64,000 bases of DNA. It comes from Trichobilharzia szidati. Its lineage: Eukaryota > Platyhelminthes > Trematoda > Strigeidida > Schistosomatidae. The translations under genes and the position numbers were made by a program. This document shows, one piece after another, positions 1-10,403 of the stretch; position 1 is the first letter of the stretch; each line of letters opens with the position of its first letter. Below the pieces are notes generated by a model. It was not told the origin of the DNA. It ran no database searches and saw only the letters and a program-made list of their open reading frames with translations. The stretch spans positions 28,882,865 to 28,946,864 of the forward strand of contig OX235275.1 in NCBI GenBank assembly GCA_944472155.2. Reading direction: 5' to 3'.

Positions 1-340
1 CTCTGTTCTATGCCCTGCCTTACTTGGGTTCATTCTTCTACTGACTGCTTACCTGAACGGTCGTGTCTGATTCCGGCTAGTTCGCAATTTCGGCTTTAAC
101 GTTATTCCGCTCTGATAGCTGCGCCTTGCTTTCTGTTAAGCATTGTGTTTTGTACTCTTGAAACCGTTAAGGTTTGTTGTATATATAATTATTGATTTGT
201 TTACTAATAGTACCGTAGAAACAGTGACCGGCTTCTTGTTTGTTCTGGACCAGGATAGCCTTTATTTACGCGTGACTTAATTTCAAGCCATATTGCGCTT
301 ACAGATACCTTTGAACTGTACTCTTTTCATCGTATTATTC
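1..340. other. Unassigned AT-rich sequence at left edge
   Basis: No open frame, RNA gene or repeat family could be recognised. The stretch has the look of a non-coding retroelement end (mixed CT-rich and AT-rich text, a TATATA run near 182), but no second copy occurs in the window to confirm this. Confidence 0.3.
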
Positions 341-344
341 AATT

Positions 345-712
345 CAGTTTGAACGTTCCCACTGAACGCCATAGTGTTATCCACTCGGACCACAAGAGAT
401 ATCTCTTGTACAACAGGCTAAATCTGCGGAACATCGTTGTTAATACTTTCACACAAGTGTCCATACATGTCAACAGAAGCTGACGACTTCATTGTAATCA
501 ATCAATTGGAACGTCTAAAAGGGAACTAAATAATAACCGATACACGTTGTACAAGAGGTGTCTTTCATTGCTTAAGTGGTCTAGTGAATAACTGTCGGTA
601 TAAGATTCGAACGTCAGTGAGAACGATATCACTCACTAAGGAATACATGTTTATCCACTAGTTGACGAGTCAGTCCCAAATAGAACGAAGTCTGCAACCC
701 GGATCCCACAAA
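345..712 (+). repeat. Diverged SmAlpha-like SINE (family A), inverted pair
   Basis: The left part (about 345-417) is the reverse complement of the SINE head, including the A-box-like text and the conserved pentamer block ACAAGAG. The right part (about 545-712) is a + strand copy: A-box-like GTGGTCTAGTGAATAAC, B-box-like GATTCGAACG, the CACTCACTAAGGAAT block, then a decayed hammerhead region (TTGACGAGTC ... CCCAAATAGAACGAAG) near 663-690. The ribozyme core has lost its first C and the GAAA box, so it should be inactive. Calling it SmAlpha-like rests on the arrangement of tRNA-like head, CACTCACT spacer and hammerhead. Confidence 0.6.
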
Positions 713-764
713 ATTATTCATTCATTGATTAAGTGTAATTTAAAACAGCATTAATGTTTAATTT

Positions 765-985
765 GTGGATGGTGACTAGCAGTGAAATCTAGGATAACGC
801 GCATTTCGTCCTATTTGGAACTCGTTGCTGGCTGGATATACCTGCATTTCCCAGTGAGTGATGATGTTCCCACTGGGGCTCGAATCCCGTGCTCACAGTT
901 TCAAACACCGAAGCGTTACCCACTAGACCACTTGAGCCACGAGAGCCAATGTTTCTTGTGCAACGGGTCATATTACTTATTTAAT
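765..985 (-). repeat. SmAlpha-like SINE (family A) with hammerhead relic
   Basis: Read on the minus strand this is a nearly full copy: GGCTCAAGTGGTCTAGTGGG (A box), a B box in GGGATTCGAGCCCC, a spacer with ATCATCACTCACTGGG, then a hammerhead region whose stem II and box (CCAAATAGGACGAAATGCGCG) are intact. The 5' core reads CAACGAG instead of CTGANGA, which should abolish cleavage. Copies of the same layout occur at 6380, 11440 and 52185. It is an RNA-polymerase-III-type element known from schistosomes; the function beyond self-processing is not known to me. Confidence 0.75.
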
Positions 986-1186
986 TGAATTTTTTGGATT
1001 TTCCCGTCGATTGATTGGACCGAAGTGCTCGGTCTCAGGTTGACATGTTGGCCCCTGTTTCTGCAGATGCTTCGACGATGTCTGGGCATTTAATTAGAAT
1101 TTAATATGTGGATGGGGACTGAGACTGAGCACTTCAGTCCAATCAATCGTCGGGAGAATCCAAAATTCAATTACAGCATTAATGTT
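984..1186. repeat. SINE A tail fragments as inverted repeat
   Basis: Two arms, about 984-1038 and 1118-1171, are reverse complements (TTGGATTTTCCCGTCGATTG against CAATCGTCGGGAGAATCCAA). The same text ends the SINE A copy at 52390-52510, so these arms are the 3' tails of two family A copies facing each other. Confidence 0.65.
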
Positions 1187-1989
1187 GGTCATATAAGTGA
1201 AGAACCTGATGAAGAGGGAATTATCGAGTAGAATATTCATTGTAAGCTACTAATCAGTCTCTTGACATTTTTAACGAGCATCTTTAATCGATTCAAAATA
1301 TAAATCACAAGGGGAAAAATATTTTGCTTCACTTACATACACTTACAACGCTGTCACCTGTAGACAAAAAAGCAGAAAAAAAGAACACAGTAAGAAACAG
1401 TGAAAAATGAGGGACAATTTAAACGGGAACCTCATTTATCAAATGTGTCAACCATATAGAGTAATAGTAATAACGCAAAATCAAAATGCAGCTTTGGGCT
1501 GCTGCAAAGTGTTTCTTTTAATATTCACCTCCTCATTTGAGGCAAGTGGTGGTGTATTGGCCGCACAAAGTACATGCTTTCCAAACATCTTTCAGAAATT
1601 AGGCAAAGTAAGTAAATTAGTCAACTGAGTTTTCAAAGATTAGGTGAAATCAGGCCAAAAAGCGCCACCGAAGTCCTCCTTTCAAAAATAATTATCCACA
1701 AAATGAAACTAAACAGTACAAGGACTGTTGGATATCGACAACTGTGTGTGTATACTCAAAGGAGCTACCAGTTTACTGAGTTATTTATTTTTAAATGCTC
1801 CTAACCGTCCTTCTACTTGTTCGCTTCTATACTGAGTAAGAAATACTATTTTTATTTCATTGGATTCCGAGTGAAACAAAGGTCTTCTCTCATCTCCTTC
1901 TCACACGATCTCCCCTATGTCGCACTGCTGATAAAAGTCTTAACTGGTCTGTTGGAAATGCTCTTAGCGACGCATCAAGTCTATCATTC
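1187..1989. other. No recognisable feature
   Basis: Short open frames on the + strand around 1407-1628 and 1817-2008 show no familiar motif, no repeat in the window and no convincing splice signals. I see nothing to annotate. Confidence 0.35.
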
Positions 1990-2485
1990 ATATAGAAGAG
2001 CTGATTGAGATGGATAGGTCACGTGTTGAGCATGCCTAACCATCGCCCCCCCCCTTCCGACGGGCATTACTAGCTGATATAGGTGCAGGTTGGAAAAGAT
2101 TAAGTGGTGGCCAAACAAAAACATGGCCTCATCAATCCATGAAATCCCTGACAGTTAAACTGAGTCAGGTAGGGAGATGCAGACTTCCGGGTTGGGGCCC
2201 TCGGGACTCTAAGAATCAATGGCTGGAGACAATAGGTGACATGGCTCAAACTCATCGTTGTCAATGGCTTACGCAGATGTATTCAGTCTCTGTAATCTTT
2301 CATATTCCTTTCCACCGTTACTCATTCTGTTTCACTCTTATACTTGTCAAAACTCTATTGATTCTCTTCACTCATTTTCTTGTCTACCTTTGTGTGCTAT
2401 TTGGAACGTGGCAAGTTGAACTGCTGCACTTCGGTGCCAAGTTCTATGTTGAATGCAGACAGACAGACAGACAGATAGAAGAGGT
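1990..2485 (+). mobile_element. Non-LTR retrotransposon 3' end with (GACA)n tail
   Basis: The + strand encodes a decayed C-terminal tail typical of schistosome non-LTR retrotransposons: RRALLADIGAGWKR, then RCRLPGWGPRDS, then NQWLETIGDMAQ. This is followed by a 3' untranslated part ending in a short (ACAGACAG)n tract at about 2456-2480. The same 3' part recurs at 19050-19330, also ending in (CAGA)n. The exact clade cannot be settled from the tail; CR1-like is my best guess. The reverse transcriptase proper is absent, so this is a 5'-truncated dead copy. Confidence 0.6.
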
Positions 2486-2519
2486 GACTGACTTAACATT
2501 TGTGCTGAGAATCCGAATC

Positions 2520-2985
2520 TTGCTCTTTATCCTGAGTGAAGCAGGTTTCCAAACTGAACACTCAGGGTGATGAAGATTTGTCCTACCTTTCCGACTCTGC
2601 TTCCGACATTGTCATCCATGCTGTCACCTGCAGCTGGAATCGTGCTTCTTATGAGGCAAGTGAAGGAAACGACCTCGTTCAAATGTATTCCGTTAATAGT
2701 TATTAGTGCTTGTTGTTCTCGGTTGGTTATCTTCATCACTACTGTCTTCTTTGTGTTCATCACTTGAAGTCCTATCTTTTTTGTCTGCTTACTCTTTCAA
2801 TTTGTTGTTTTTCGTCGGTAAGTCTTCAGATTTGTGTGATACTGGGCACAAGTCATCCGCAAAATCCAGATCTTCTGAAGCTTTTTTATCGGCCCAATGT
2901 ACTCCTCTCTTCCCGCTTCCCACGTACAGTCCTCTGCATGGTCCAGTCCACCACAATCAGGAGTAGCATAGGTGATAATAATTCG
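2520..2985 (-). mobile_element. RTE LINE fragment (SR2-like), minus strand
   Basis: Minus-strand text encodes the region just after the RT catalytic motif of the RTE family found many times here, e.g. a decayed FADDLC-like block near 2840 and an EVVSFTCL block near 2660 matching EVTSFTYLG in the copy at 61468-62455. It has frameshifts and stops. It lies head to head with the + copy that follows, so both open at the same internal point of the element. Confidence 0.65.
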
Positions 2986-2996
2986 TTATTATCACT

Positions 2997-3972
2997 AAAA
3001 CATGTCAATAAGCACTCAGACAAGGGTGCTTGTTATCACCAATGATACTACCAATTGTCGTGGACTGGCTTATGCGTCAGACAGTGGGAAACGAGAAGAC
3101 AGGGATATCCTGGACCGACGTGAAGAATCCAGAAGACCTGGATTTCGTGGATGATTTATGTTTGATTTCACACTAAATGGAAGACTTACAAGCGAAAACC
3201 GACAAACTGGTCGAAGAAGCAGCAAAGACATAGACAAGACGGAGATTGTGAAAATAACCAACCAACAACAACAACAACACCAACAGCCAGCGACAATCGC
3301 CATCAACGGATGGGATTTGAAAGAGGTTACTTCATTCAATTATCCAGGGAGGGAGCATTGTCTCAACTACAGGAGACAGGAACGGACGAGGATGTCAAAT
3401 CGAGCGAGAATCGGGAAGGCGAGAAACAGATTCATCAACCTGAAACCAATCTGGAAATCTTCGTCATTCAACTCAGCATCAACAACAAAATGATTCGGAT
3501 TTTCAATACAAACGTCAAGTCAGTCAGTTCTTCTATACGGACCAGAAACTTGGCGCGTCACTAAGAATATTTCCAGTAGGTTTCAGACCTTTATCAACAA
3601 CTGTCTTTGCTCTATACTGAAGATCAGATGGCCAGAAAGAATCACCGACAAGAAACTATGGGAACAAACGAAACAAGAACCAATCGCCCAACAAATATTC
3701 AGGAGAAAGGGGAGATGGATTGGACACTCGCTGAGGAGGCCGTTGGGTGACATCCCGCGTCAGGCCATAGCTCGAGTGGAACCCGAAAGGGAAGCGGTGA
3801 GTGGGACGCCCAAGAGTGACATGGAGGTGATCGTGTGAAGAGGAGTTGAAACAGTATGGACTAACATGGATGCAGGTGAAAAGTACAGCAGAAGACAGAA
3901 GCAAGTGGAGACGTGCAGTTGAAGCCCTATGTTCCACTAGGAATCCAAGGGAACAATAATAATAATAACTAA
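2997..3972 (+). mobile_element. RTE LINE 3' end (SR2-like), (AAT)n tail
   Basis: From about 2997 the + strand carries the RT C-terminal part (VDWLMRQTVGNEKTG-like text near 3060, a degraded FADD box at about 3145), then the conserved 3' end with the block GAAGCCCTATGTTCCACTAG near 3925 and a terminal (AAT)n at about 3955-3970, the usual kind of tail for RTE elements. Several frame breaks show it is dead. The same tail ends the copies at 25775, 42090, 47403 (+) and at 15399, 56880, 61468 (minus). Confidence 0.8.
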
Positions 3973-4273
3973 AACATGTCTCTTTTTTGCAGCTCTGTTT
4001 TAGTTGAGTGAAACTGCATACACCGCTGATGTGATTTGCCCCAAAAGAAGAGAAATGGCAGTGCACTGTTTGAATCACCGGGATCCGTCTAGTAGTCACT
4101 ACTACTCATATGAGTCAGCCAGTCGGCTGTAGACACCAATAAATATGCACAAGTGAGTTAAAGAACACAGTTATTGTTCATTGCAACAACATTTCAACTG
4201 AAGACCTATTCTGAGCATTGGCAAACACCTGTGAATGATTTAGATCAGTGTATTTAACCTGATGTGGCTCTGT

Positions 4274-4619
4274 TGTAACGACAGAAGACAAGAGCCAGGC
4301 AACAGATCGTTTATTGACAAAATCAACAGATATTTATAGATTTTTATGAACATTATTATCAGTTGAGACGCAACCTCTTCTGATTGGTTTTTTTTCTTGC
4401 TGAAGGTTATTCTGTACTGCTTGTGGCCATTTCTTAGAAAGTTGAGCCATATATCTGCGAATCGTATTTGCACACGTTAAGTCTACTGTGATTGGTTGTT
4501 GAGTTCCTCAAGGTTAAGCTCTGTTATTGTTTGTTTTTCACTCATGAACCCGATCCGGGACGTAAACATTGACGTAAATTGTTGTCTATCATATTGGCTT
4601 GCAGACAGCTTTCATCACA
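4274..4619 (-). repeat. Solo LTR-like repeat, copy 1
   Basis: One of four copies of a ~330-345 bp repeat (others 24947, 44985, 58195). On the minus strand it starts TGTGATGAAAG, has a TATAAATA box, then an AATAAA signal in CAATAAACGATCTGTTGCC and ends CTTACA or GTTACA. The TG...CA ends with TATA and polyadenylation signals in the right order fit an LTR. Flanks are CTGT (4270-4273) and CTAT (4620-4623), possibly a decayed 4-bp duplication. No internal retroelement sequence adjoins it. Confidence 0.6.
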
Positions 4620-4623
4620 CTAT

Positions 4624-4869
4624 TACTATCCCTTATTTCTGGCTTCCCTAACTTAAGTTTCAAGCAAAACTTAAATTATCGTACTACACTATTTGTGTGC
4701 TTTCTTGTTCCTCCCATCTCCTTCATTATCCCTCCTTTATTGTTTAATAACCCCTAAAATTCTTCAATGGATTAGTCTTCAAGTCTTTGTTCTCAAATAT
4801 GATACCAGGTCACAAAAAGATACTCGTTAGAGAATCAAGGAAGACCAGGTAGTACTTGAGACTTGTTTT
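4624..4869. other. No recognisable feature
   Basis: AT-rich sequence without a coding frame or repeat I can identify. Confidence 0.3.
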
Positions 4870-5260
4870 GTCCCTGTTTACTGCTCTTCTGTAACAGTAT
4901 GCACCTATCAGAGTTTACGGGAATGAACCCATGATTTTCAGGTTACGAGGCAAGCCAAAGTTCATTTATCCGCCAGGATAGAATCTAGTGGCGTATGAAC
5001 TCTAAATTTCATCGGTTCTCAAGAGTTAGTTTGTGAGGATGTGATCTGTAGACCTTTCAGTTACTGGAACCCAACCCAGTGCCCAGCCCATGAATTCTAA
5101 CTTCTATTAATTCATGATTTTAGCACCATCACCAGCCAATGTCTTTGGCGAATATTTATCCTCACTCCCGACTGAATTCGCCATATATAGCGCTATCGCT
5201 TCTCACTGCTACTGGAGGTTATCTGTACCCAAACCGGACAAGGTGGTTTCCACTGCTCAT
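4870..5260 (-). repeat. Diverged family B SINE, minus strand
   Basis: Recognised by order of blocks seen in better copies: GGTTACGAGGCAAGC (4940), GCCCATGAATTCTAACTTCT (5087), CAGCCAATGTCTTTGGCGAATATTT (5133) and CTCACTCCCGAC (5161). The hammerhead segment is not recognisable. Confidence 0.5.
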
Positions 5261-5264
5261 TACT

Positions 5265-5835
5265 TCTGACTAGAGCTAAAGGCAACTACTTCAGGTAATC
5301 AGTTACCAGTAATTATTGTGATCACTTTTCAAGCGTTGGTGTGCAGGGTTTCATTCGATTTCTAGTGAAATCATAAAATTGTATCACTTAGAGAACCATT
5401 CAAAGCTTGAGGGAGTACTATACAGTTATTTCGTACTACCATGACCCCATTGAATTAAGATTGAACCCATGACCTTCAAAATTCATTTGACAGCCACTGG
5501 TAACTGACTGCTGGATGTAGTTTCTGGAGTTCTACACTTTTTATTTGACTAAAATTATGACTGGTATATGATTCCGTGGGCTTGAATTCAGTATTCAGAC
5601 TAAAGAATTTACAGGGATTTGGAGAAGTTTCTACCTGGGCTAGCAATAGGCTGAATGCGATCTCATAACCTGAAAATCCTTGTTTGGTCACTATTGGAGT
5701 GCTGTGTAGAGACAGAGAGGAAGCGTTTCGAACTGGGACGAGACAGATGACTAGTGCTCCCTAGTCTTCAGTGATCTCTAATTAACTAATGTTGGTTCGT
5801 GACGGAGTGTAACACAAATCAGAAATAATAGAGAA
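5265..5835. other. No recognisable feature
   Basis: Contains a minus-strand open stretch (about 5476-5691) with no motif, and scattered words resembling a very old family B SINE. Nothing firm. Confidence 0.3.
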
Positions 5836-5932
5836 GATTTGTAGCTCAGGTGGATAATTTGATGTGGTTGTGTTCTCTGAGCTACCTATCAACTATCCAG
5901 TTCAGAGAACACAACCACATCAAAACAAATCA
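5836..5932. repeat. Short inverted repeat (PLE terminus-like)
   Basis: Arms 5836-5884 and 5895-5932 are reverse complements around GTTGTGTTCTCTGAGCTA. The same foldback occurs at 54395-54640 next to a PLE, and a decayed arm lies at 7030-7110, so it is probably a PLE end. Confidence 0.5.
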
Positions 5933-6379
5933 GAAATGTTTCAAACTACCAACATACTACTTACCAAGCATATGAGTAGCATACAAGTCGTAGGATAATA
6001 ATAATAAAGCACATAGTGGACCACGTAGTGAATCATGCATTTGTGCACCCAATCGAAGTTGTTCCAAGCCAAATTGCTGTGAGAAACAAAACATAATGCA
6101 ATAGAAAAAATAACATTCGGAGCAGAATATGGGAGTTTGAGATTTTGAAGTTTCAGCAAAGGTGGTGTTGGTTTCATTGGGTGGGAGTTGTTACGCTCAC
6201 ACAACCACTTTCCCTTTAGTTCAAGATTACCATTCATTGGCTTGCAAACCAGGTAGGGTTTGAAATCGTGTCATTCAGGACTTGAACATGGGCCGTCTAC
6301 GTGACTGACAAGCGTTGAACTTCTAAACCAAAGACTTGCAGTCACCAAAATGAGGTAGATCACTCTTAGTTACACCAAT
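5933..6379. other. No recognisable feature
   Basis: Minus-strand open stretch 5941-6237 has no recognisable motif. No repeat seen except possible remnants of a tRNA-like SINE head near 6255-6350. Confidence 0.3.
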
Positions 6380-6560
6380 TTCACAGGAGGTGACACTAGT
6401 GGCTAAATAGCCAATTGGATAATGCCCTGCCATTTGAAACGATTAGTGACGGGTTTCGGTCCCGGTGGAAATAGGTATCATTCATCGAGGGACACAATCA
6501 CATTCAGATGACGAGTCACAAATAGGACGAAATTCGTGTTCTGGATTCTACTGCTGGTCA
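6380..6560 (+). repeat. SmAlpha-like SINE (family A) with near-intact hammerhead
   Basis: A tRNA-like head (B-box-like GGGTTTCGGTCCCGG near 6453) is followed by a hammerhead region. Stem II and loop (GAGTCACAAATAGGACGAAA) and the downstream TTCTGGATTCTACTGCTGG are retained. The core at 6508-6514 reads ATGACGA: only the first position, a required C, is changed. The copy at 11440 has the same change. Confidence 0.7.
6508..6543 (+). ncRNA. Hammerhead ribozyme motif, C3-to-A variant
   Basis: Core ATGACGA at 6508-6514, stem II GTC/GGAC with loop ACAAATA, GAAA at 6529-6532, cleavage triplet region TTC at about 6539-6541. The C3-to-A change is expected to kill or greatly weaken cleavage. Confidence 0.55.
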
Positions 6561-6884
6561 CCACAAAACGAGTAACATTGGTTGATTTTCTGAGAACCTT
6601 TATCATGGATAAATATACCATGCAAGATGAAACAATTACTCAGTTAAGCTGAGTAATCTATGGTTTCTGTGGGTAACATCACGTTTCTCTATATGCAGTT
6701 GAAGAAATTCAGCAGAATATACCCTAGAATATTGCCGCAACTGATGATCCTGTTGTAATTCGCTAAGCAGTAAGTAAGGTGCTGACTGACTCAACTGTAA
6801 ATGACATTTTTCTAAACTTCTTCGCTTCCCCCGAGTTGAACATTTGACTTCAAGCTTGAAATCTTGGTAACGGTCGTGTTACCT
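6561..6884. other. No recognisable feature
   Basis: AT-rich sequence, no coding or repeat signal identified. Confidence 0.3.
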
Positions 6885-7025
6885 AACGGGATGGGGTTGC
6901 TAGCAGCACATGCCTAATCTTCCATCTTTACCGAGCTTACCGCAGGCTAGCAAGGTGAAGTTTGGAAGTTGATGTGTCAGGTGTAAATCAAACCCGGAGC
7001 ATGTGTTATTTACTGGGTATTTATT
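6885..7025 (-). repeat. Family D SINE (tRNA head plus RTE-like body), minus strand
   Basis: On the minus strand: B-box-like CCGGGTTTGATTTACACC, then CTCGGTAAAGATGGAAG, then GGCATGTGCTGCTAGCAACC. These blocks align in order with the + copy at 31250-31475. The 3' tail is missing. Confidence 0.55.
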
Positions 7026-7159
7026 CTGTTAGCGAAATGATGGAGAAGATTTATAACTCAGATGATTGATTTTCGGTATGTTTGCATTCTCTGAACTAGA
7101 TGGTTTAATAACAATTACAAAGCTTTTTATTTTCAGTTCATACGATAGATTACATGAAC

Positions 7160-8150
7160 TCTGAGAAAAAACTATTCCATCAGGTGTTAGTTTAATGGGA
7201 TTTGATTGACTACAGATTTAATCACAAGTTGGAAAAGACTGATGGTACAATAGAAAGATCTATATTTAGAAAATCTTCATGGATAGGACAGTACATGTAT
7301 TTTAAAAGGTTTGTTCCAATCCAATATAAAATAAACTTGGTTGGAGGAATTCATCATGAGCTGACATCAGTGTAAGAGAACCGTTGGAAAACCAACGTTG
7401 GAGTATTGGACAGCTGTTTCCTTCATCCTAATTTGGGACTCTTCAACAGTACCCGCCCACTCAGGTTCGAACCCAGCACCTTGGTAGGAACTTAGGATCA
7501 AATGGCCCCTGAATCTAACTTCTACCACCGGGTTCGAACCCGAGTGGGCGCCTACTGATGAGGATTCCGAAAATTGGACAAAACAGCTGTCCAATAGTCT
7601 GGCGTTGGTTTTCCAACGGTTCTCTAACAATGATGTCAGCTAATGATGAAATCCTCCAACCAATCAAACAAAAATCCCTACAAAACCAATACTTGAAAAT
7701 AAAAAGAACTTATTCACAACACTATTCGCCATTGAAAGGAGATGATGTACAAGAAGTAGTCAAACAAAGACTCAAGAAATCTATCAAGAAAACTTATTAT
7801 GCTGCAAAACTCGTCTTCCTTAACACCACAAAGTAAGTACTTCCACAAACTGAGAATAACCAGTCAACAAACCTTGACAGACTTCAAACTGCCTATATCA
7901 ATTTGAGTGTGTTTGTGGAAGCCAACACATAGGTCGTACAGAAAGGTGATTATCTGGTGCATTTGCTAAGTTGGTTGAGAATCGATGAAGTCAAAGTGCC
8001 TAAAAGTTCAATCACAAAGCAACTTGTGAACTACGGACATGATATTGATTCACTGTGAAGTAGTCATTCACTGTTGTCAGTCGACAAACCAACCATGTGT
8101 CTGTGCACAAAAAGAAATGCTGACCAGTCTTAATCTACCATGGTAATATG
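7160..8150 (+). mobile_element. PLE fragment, interrupted by SINE B
   Basis: The + strand at 7255-7345 encodes RSIFRKSSWIGQ and FVPIQYKINLVG, matching the RT C-terminal block FVPIRYKINLVR of the PLE at 22061-23656. After an inverted SINE B pair (7346-7690) the element resumes with PLKGDDVQEVVKQRLKKSI (compare FNGDVASEVLHLRLSRAI) and a decayed GIY-YIG part. The end near 8070-8145 keeps the C-terminal CVQKE...LPW block. Frame breaks make it a pseudogene. Confidence 0.65.
7346..7690. repeat. Family B SINE, head-to-head inverted dimer
   Basis: Left arm (7346-7495, minus) and right arm (7525-7690, +) are reverse complements over the 3' half of family B. Each has the B box GGTTCGAACCC, the hammerhead region and the tail GATGTCAGCT...TGATGAAATCCTCCAACC. 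Right-arm core is CTGATGA at 7555-7561, with GGACAAAACAGCTGTCCAAT downstream: GAAA has become CAAA. Confidence 0.7.
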
Positions 8151-8234
8151 TTTTACTTATTAATATTACTTTATTCTACGTCTTATTATTACTATTTCTA
8201 ATTCATTTAAAACTATCTTTTATCGTTAGTATTA

Positions 8235-8395
8235 TTAGATGGTTGGAGGCAATCGGCGGGAAGTCTTGCCTCACCTAGATTTCATGCTAGTTGGCACTCA
8301 TCAACAAGGCATACCTGCAGCCTTGAAGGAACTCATGTTCCTTCTAAGATTCGAACCCATGTCACCCAACTATCTTTTATCATTACTATTTTCCA
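8235..8395 (-). repeat. Family C SINE, minus strand
   Basis: Minus strand: B-box-like GGGTTCGAATCTTAG, CATGAGTTCCTTCAAGG, then TTGATGAGTGCCAACTAGCA with TGAAATCTAGGTG, ending GCCGATTGCCTCCAACC. This is the same order as at 38143-38470. The hammerhead core has T for the first C and stem III is mutated. Confidence 0.7.
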
Positions 8396-8659
8396 TAACT
8401 CATTTTAACATTATTATTGATTATTATTGTCAATATTATTTAGTCAGCAATTCTTGATATATTCAAGTTCTTTCACTCGCTGATGACTAATTGTCTATTT
8501 AGTTGATTTAGTTGAACCGTAATGTATCTTAATTTTATATCCTTGTGTTTAGAGTATCCAGCTGAAGAGTGGCTCTACCAAGATGTGATGAATTCATTAA
8601 ATCCTGCTTTGCTAACTCTTGTTGCCTGTTTCAAATTCGTATCGAGAAATAAATGTTTC

Positions 8660-8850
8660 TAGTTAGAGAAGCACTGAAAAACCAAACAAGGATAACTGGA
8701 CAGCTATCTATTTCATCCTAGTTCGGGACTCCTCAGTGTTACGCACCCATTGGGTTTTGAACACATTTACGGATACAAGGTGAGTTCACAGACTAATCAA
8801 TCCTTGGGACCAAATCCAATGGCAAATTAGATGCCTTCTTTGTACTAGTA
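8660..8850 (-). repeat. Family B SINE, minus strand
   Basis: Minus strand keeps the B box region (decayed), then CACTGAGGAGTCCCGAACTAGGATGAAA and CAGTTATCC-type downstream text. CTGAGGA fits the CUGANGA consensus, but stem III is enlarged and altered. Confidence 0.6.
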
Positions 8851-9019
8851 TCCATGATTGCAAAGTAACATCAATCAATACTCTTGGACAACTGAGGAGG
8901 CACTGCTAAAATGTGGGAATTTAAGCGAACCAAAATAAAACTCACCACACTACACATTTGAAGGTGATCAATCACCGAGTCTAAATGTTTAACAGGTGTC
9001 AGATCAGTTACAGGATTTC

Positions 9020-9310
9020 ATCATGAGCTGACAGTGATTAGAGAATCATTGGAAAACTTGGTAGTGCTGCACAGCTGTTTCGTCCTAGTTTGGGACTCTT
9101 CGTCAGTACGCACCCACCTGGGTTCGAACCCAGGACCTTCTGGTTACAAGGCGAGCTCATATACCATTAAGCCACTGGGACCCGATCCAATGGCCTGTGA
9201 ATTCTAACTTCTGCCAATTCACAATATAGCGCAACCGCTAATCAATGTCTTCGGCGAGTATTTGTCCTCACACCCGACCTGCTGCACCCTACTGGTCACG
9301 ACTGTCAGAT
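9020..9310 (-). repeat. Family B SINE, minus strand, long copy
   Basis: Minus strand shows the unit in order: CAGGTCGGGTGTGAGGACAA, CGAAGACATTGATTAGCGG, GGGTCCCAGTGGCTTAATGG (A box), GTCCTGGGTTCGAACCCAGG (B box), then GTACTGACGAAGAGTCCCAA, ACTAGGACGAAACAGCTGTG. Downstream GAGCTCATGATGAAATCC-type tail at 9020-9035. Hammerhead strand pairing is partly lost. Confidence 0.7.
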
Positions 9311-9829
9311 CAAGTCACTAAAACTTGCTGAATTGGTCTATTAAATACTCCTTTGAAGTTTGAATTGATAGCTGCTGGTCTCGACTTTCATTACAACACA
9401 TTAATGCTCAGTGGGGCTTCAAGTAAATCCAGCTGGTGATTCCCAAATGAGGTAGAAGGCGATGAATACACGTCGGATGTACAAACTTATCCCATTCCTT
9501 CAGGGCTAAAAATATCCCTTCCACACGAGTGATGCCAAGCATGGAACCTAGGTCTAGACCTTCCTACCAATTAACTTCTATTATCTGACAATACTGTACA
9601 AATCACTGCAGGGATAAGAATCAATCAATGCACAGTCCATCTACTTAAATGACTGTCTCATGTACTCGTTTGCCTATCTCTGATTGGTATTACACTTTCA
9701 TCCAATGATAAACTTGATTGAGATGGGGAAAAAACACAATCTAAGTTGACTTAGCGTTATATTTAGACATAGTGAAATAAATTTTGTTATTCAAGGGTTG
9801 GTTTGCAGGAATTTCATTGAAATGACTAC
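9311..9829. other. No recognisable feature
   Basis: No coding frame, RNA gene or repeat identified. Confidence 0.3.
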
Positions 9830-9962
9830 AGAATTCCATCATGGGCTGACAACCGTTTTGTCCTAACTCGAGACTCTGCGTCAGTACGCAGAAAATGAGT
9901 CCCAAAGTGGGACGAAACACCTGGTTCTCTAACTGATGCCAGTTCATGATGCAATCCTGTAA
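9830..9962. repeat. Family B SINE, minimal inverted dimer
   Basis: 9832-9893 (minus) and about 9894-9962 (+) are facing 3' ends of family B that meet within the hammerhead: left arm TTTTGTCCTAACTCGAGACT with CGTCAGTACGC, right arm GAGTCCCAAAGTGGGACGAA then the tail with CTAACTGATGCCAGTTCATG. An inverted pair this short is hard to explain by two independent insertions. Confidence 0.6.
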
Positions 9963-10403
9963 CACAACTTTTTCTTTGGTTATAATGGCAATTGAACATG
10001 GTGGTTTTCACCATTTTTAGAATTTACGGTCACTGACTTTGTTATCCGCGCGTGTTTTAAACTCTATACTCATTATCACATAGAACATTTTGACCTCAAC
10101 ACATGCATAGTTAGATATTGCTTTGCCTTTATTTACATAGATAAGACAAGAAAACTTTTGACCAGTTTAAGAAACCTGAAGTAAACTTTGTAGATAATAG
10201 TTTCAATGGTATAAATAGAACAAATGCGTGAGTTAGTGATTCACCTTTGTGAGAATAAAGTTCTGTTGTCAGTCAGTATTAAGCGTTAATGGATCGAAGC
10301 TTACTCTACCCATCTGTTAGCATGAACATAACCAGGAATTAAGATCGATACATAATGTTTGAAAAAACAGAACACAATAAAAGATGAAGTTTTGAGGTTT
10401 AGT
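9963..10403. other. No recognisable feature
   Basis: No motif-bearing frame and no repeat seen. Confidence 0.3.

Noticed and set aside
2706..3045. Hydrophobic Ser/Leu-rich open frames as membrane proteins
   Set aside because: They are antisense shadows of RTE coding text.
3656..4099. 147-codon minus-strand frame
   Set aside because: Antisense of the RTE 3' end; the same antisense frame recurs at 56900 and 61497 wherever that repeat lies.
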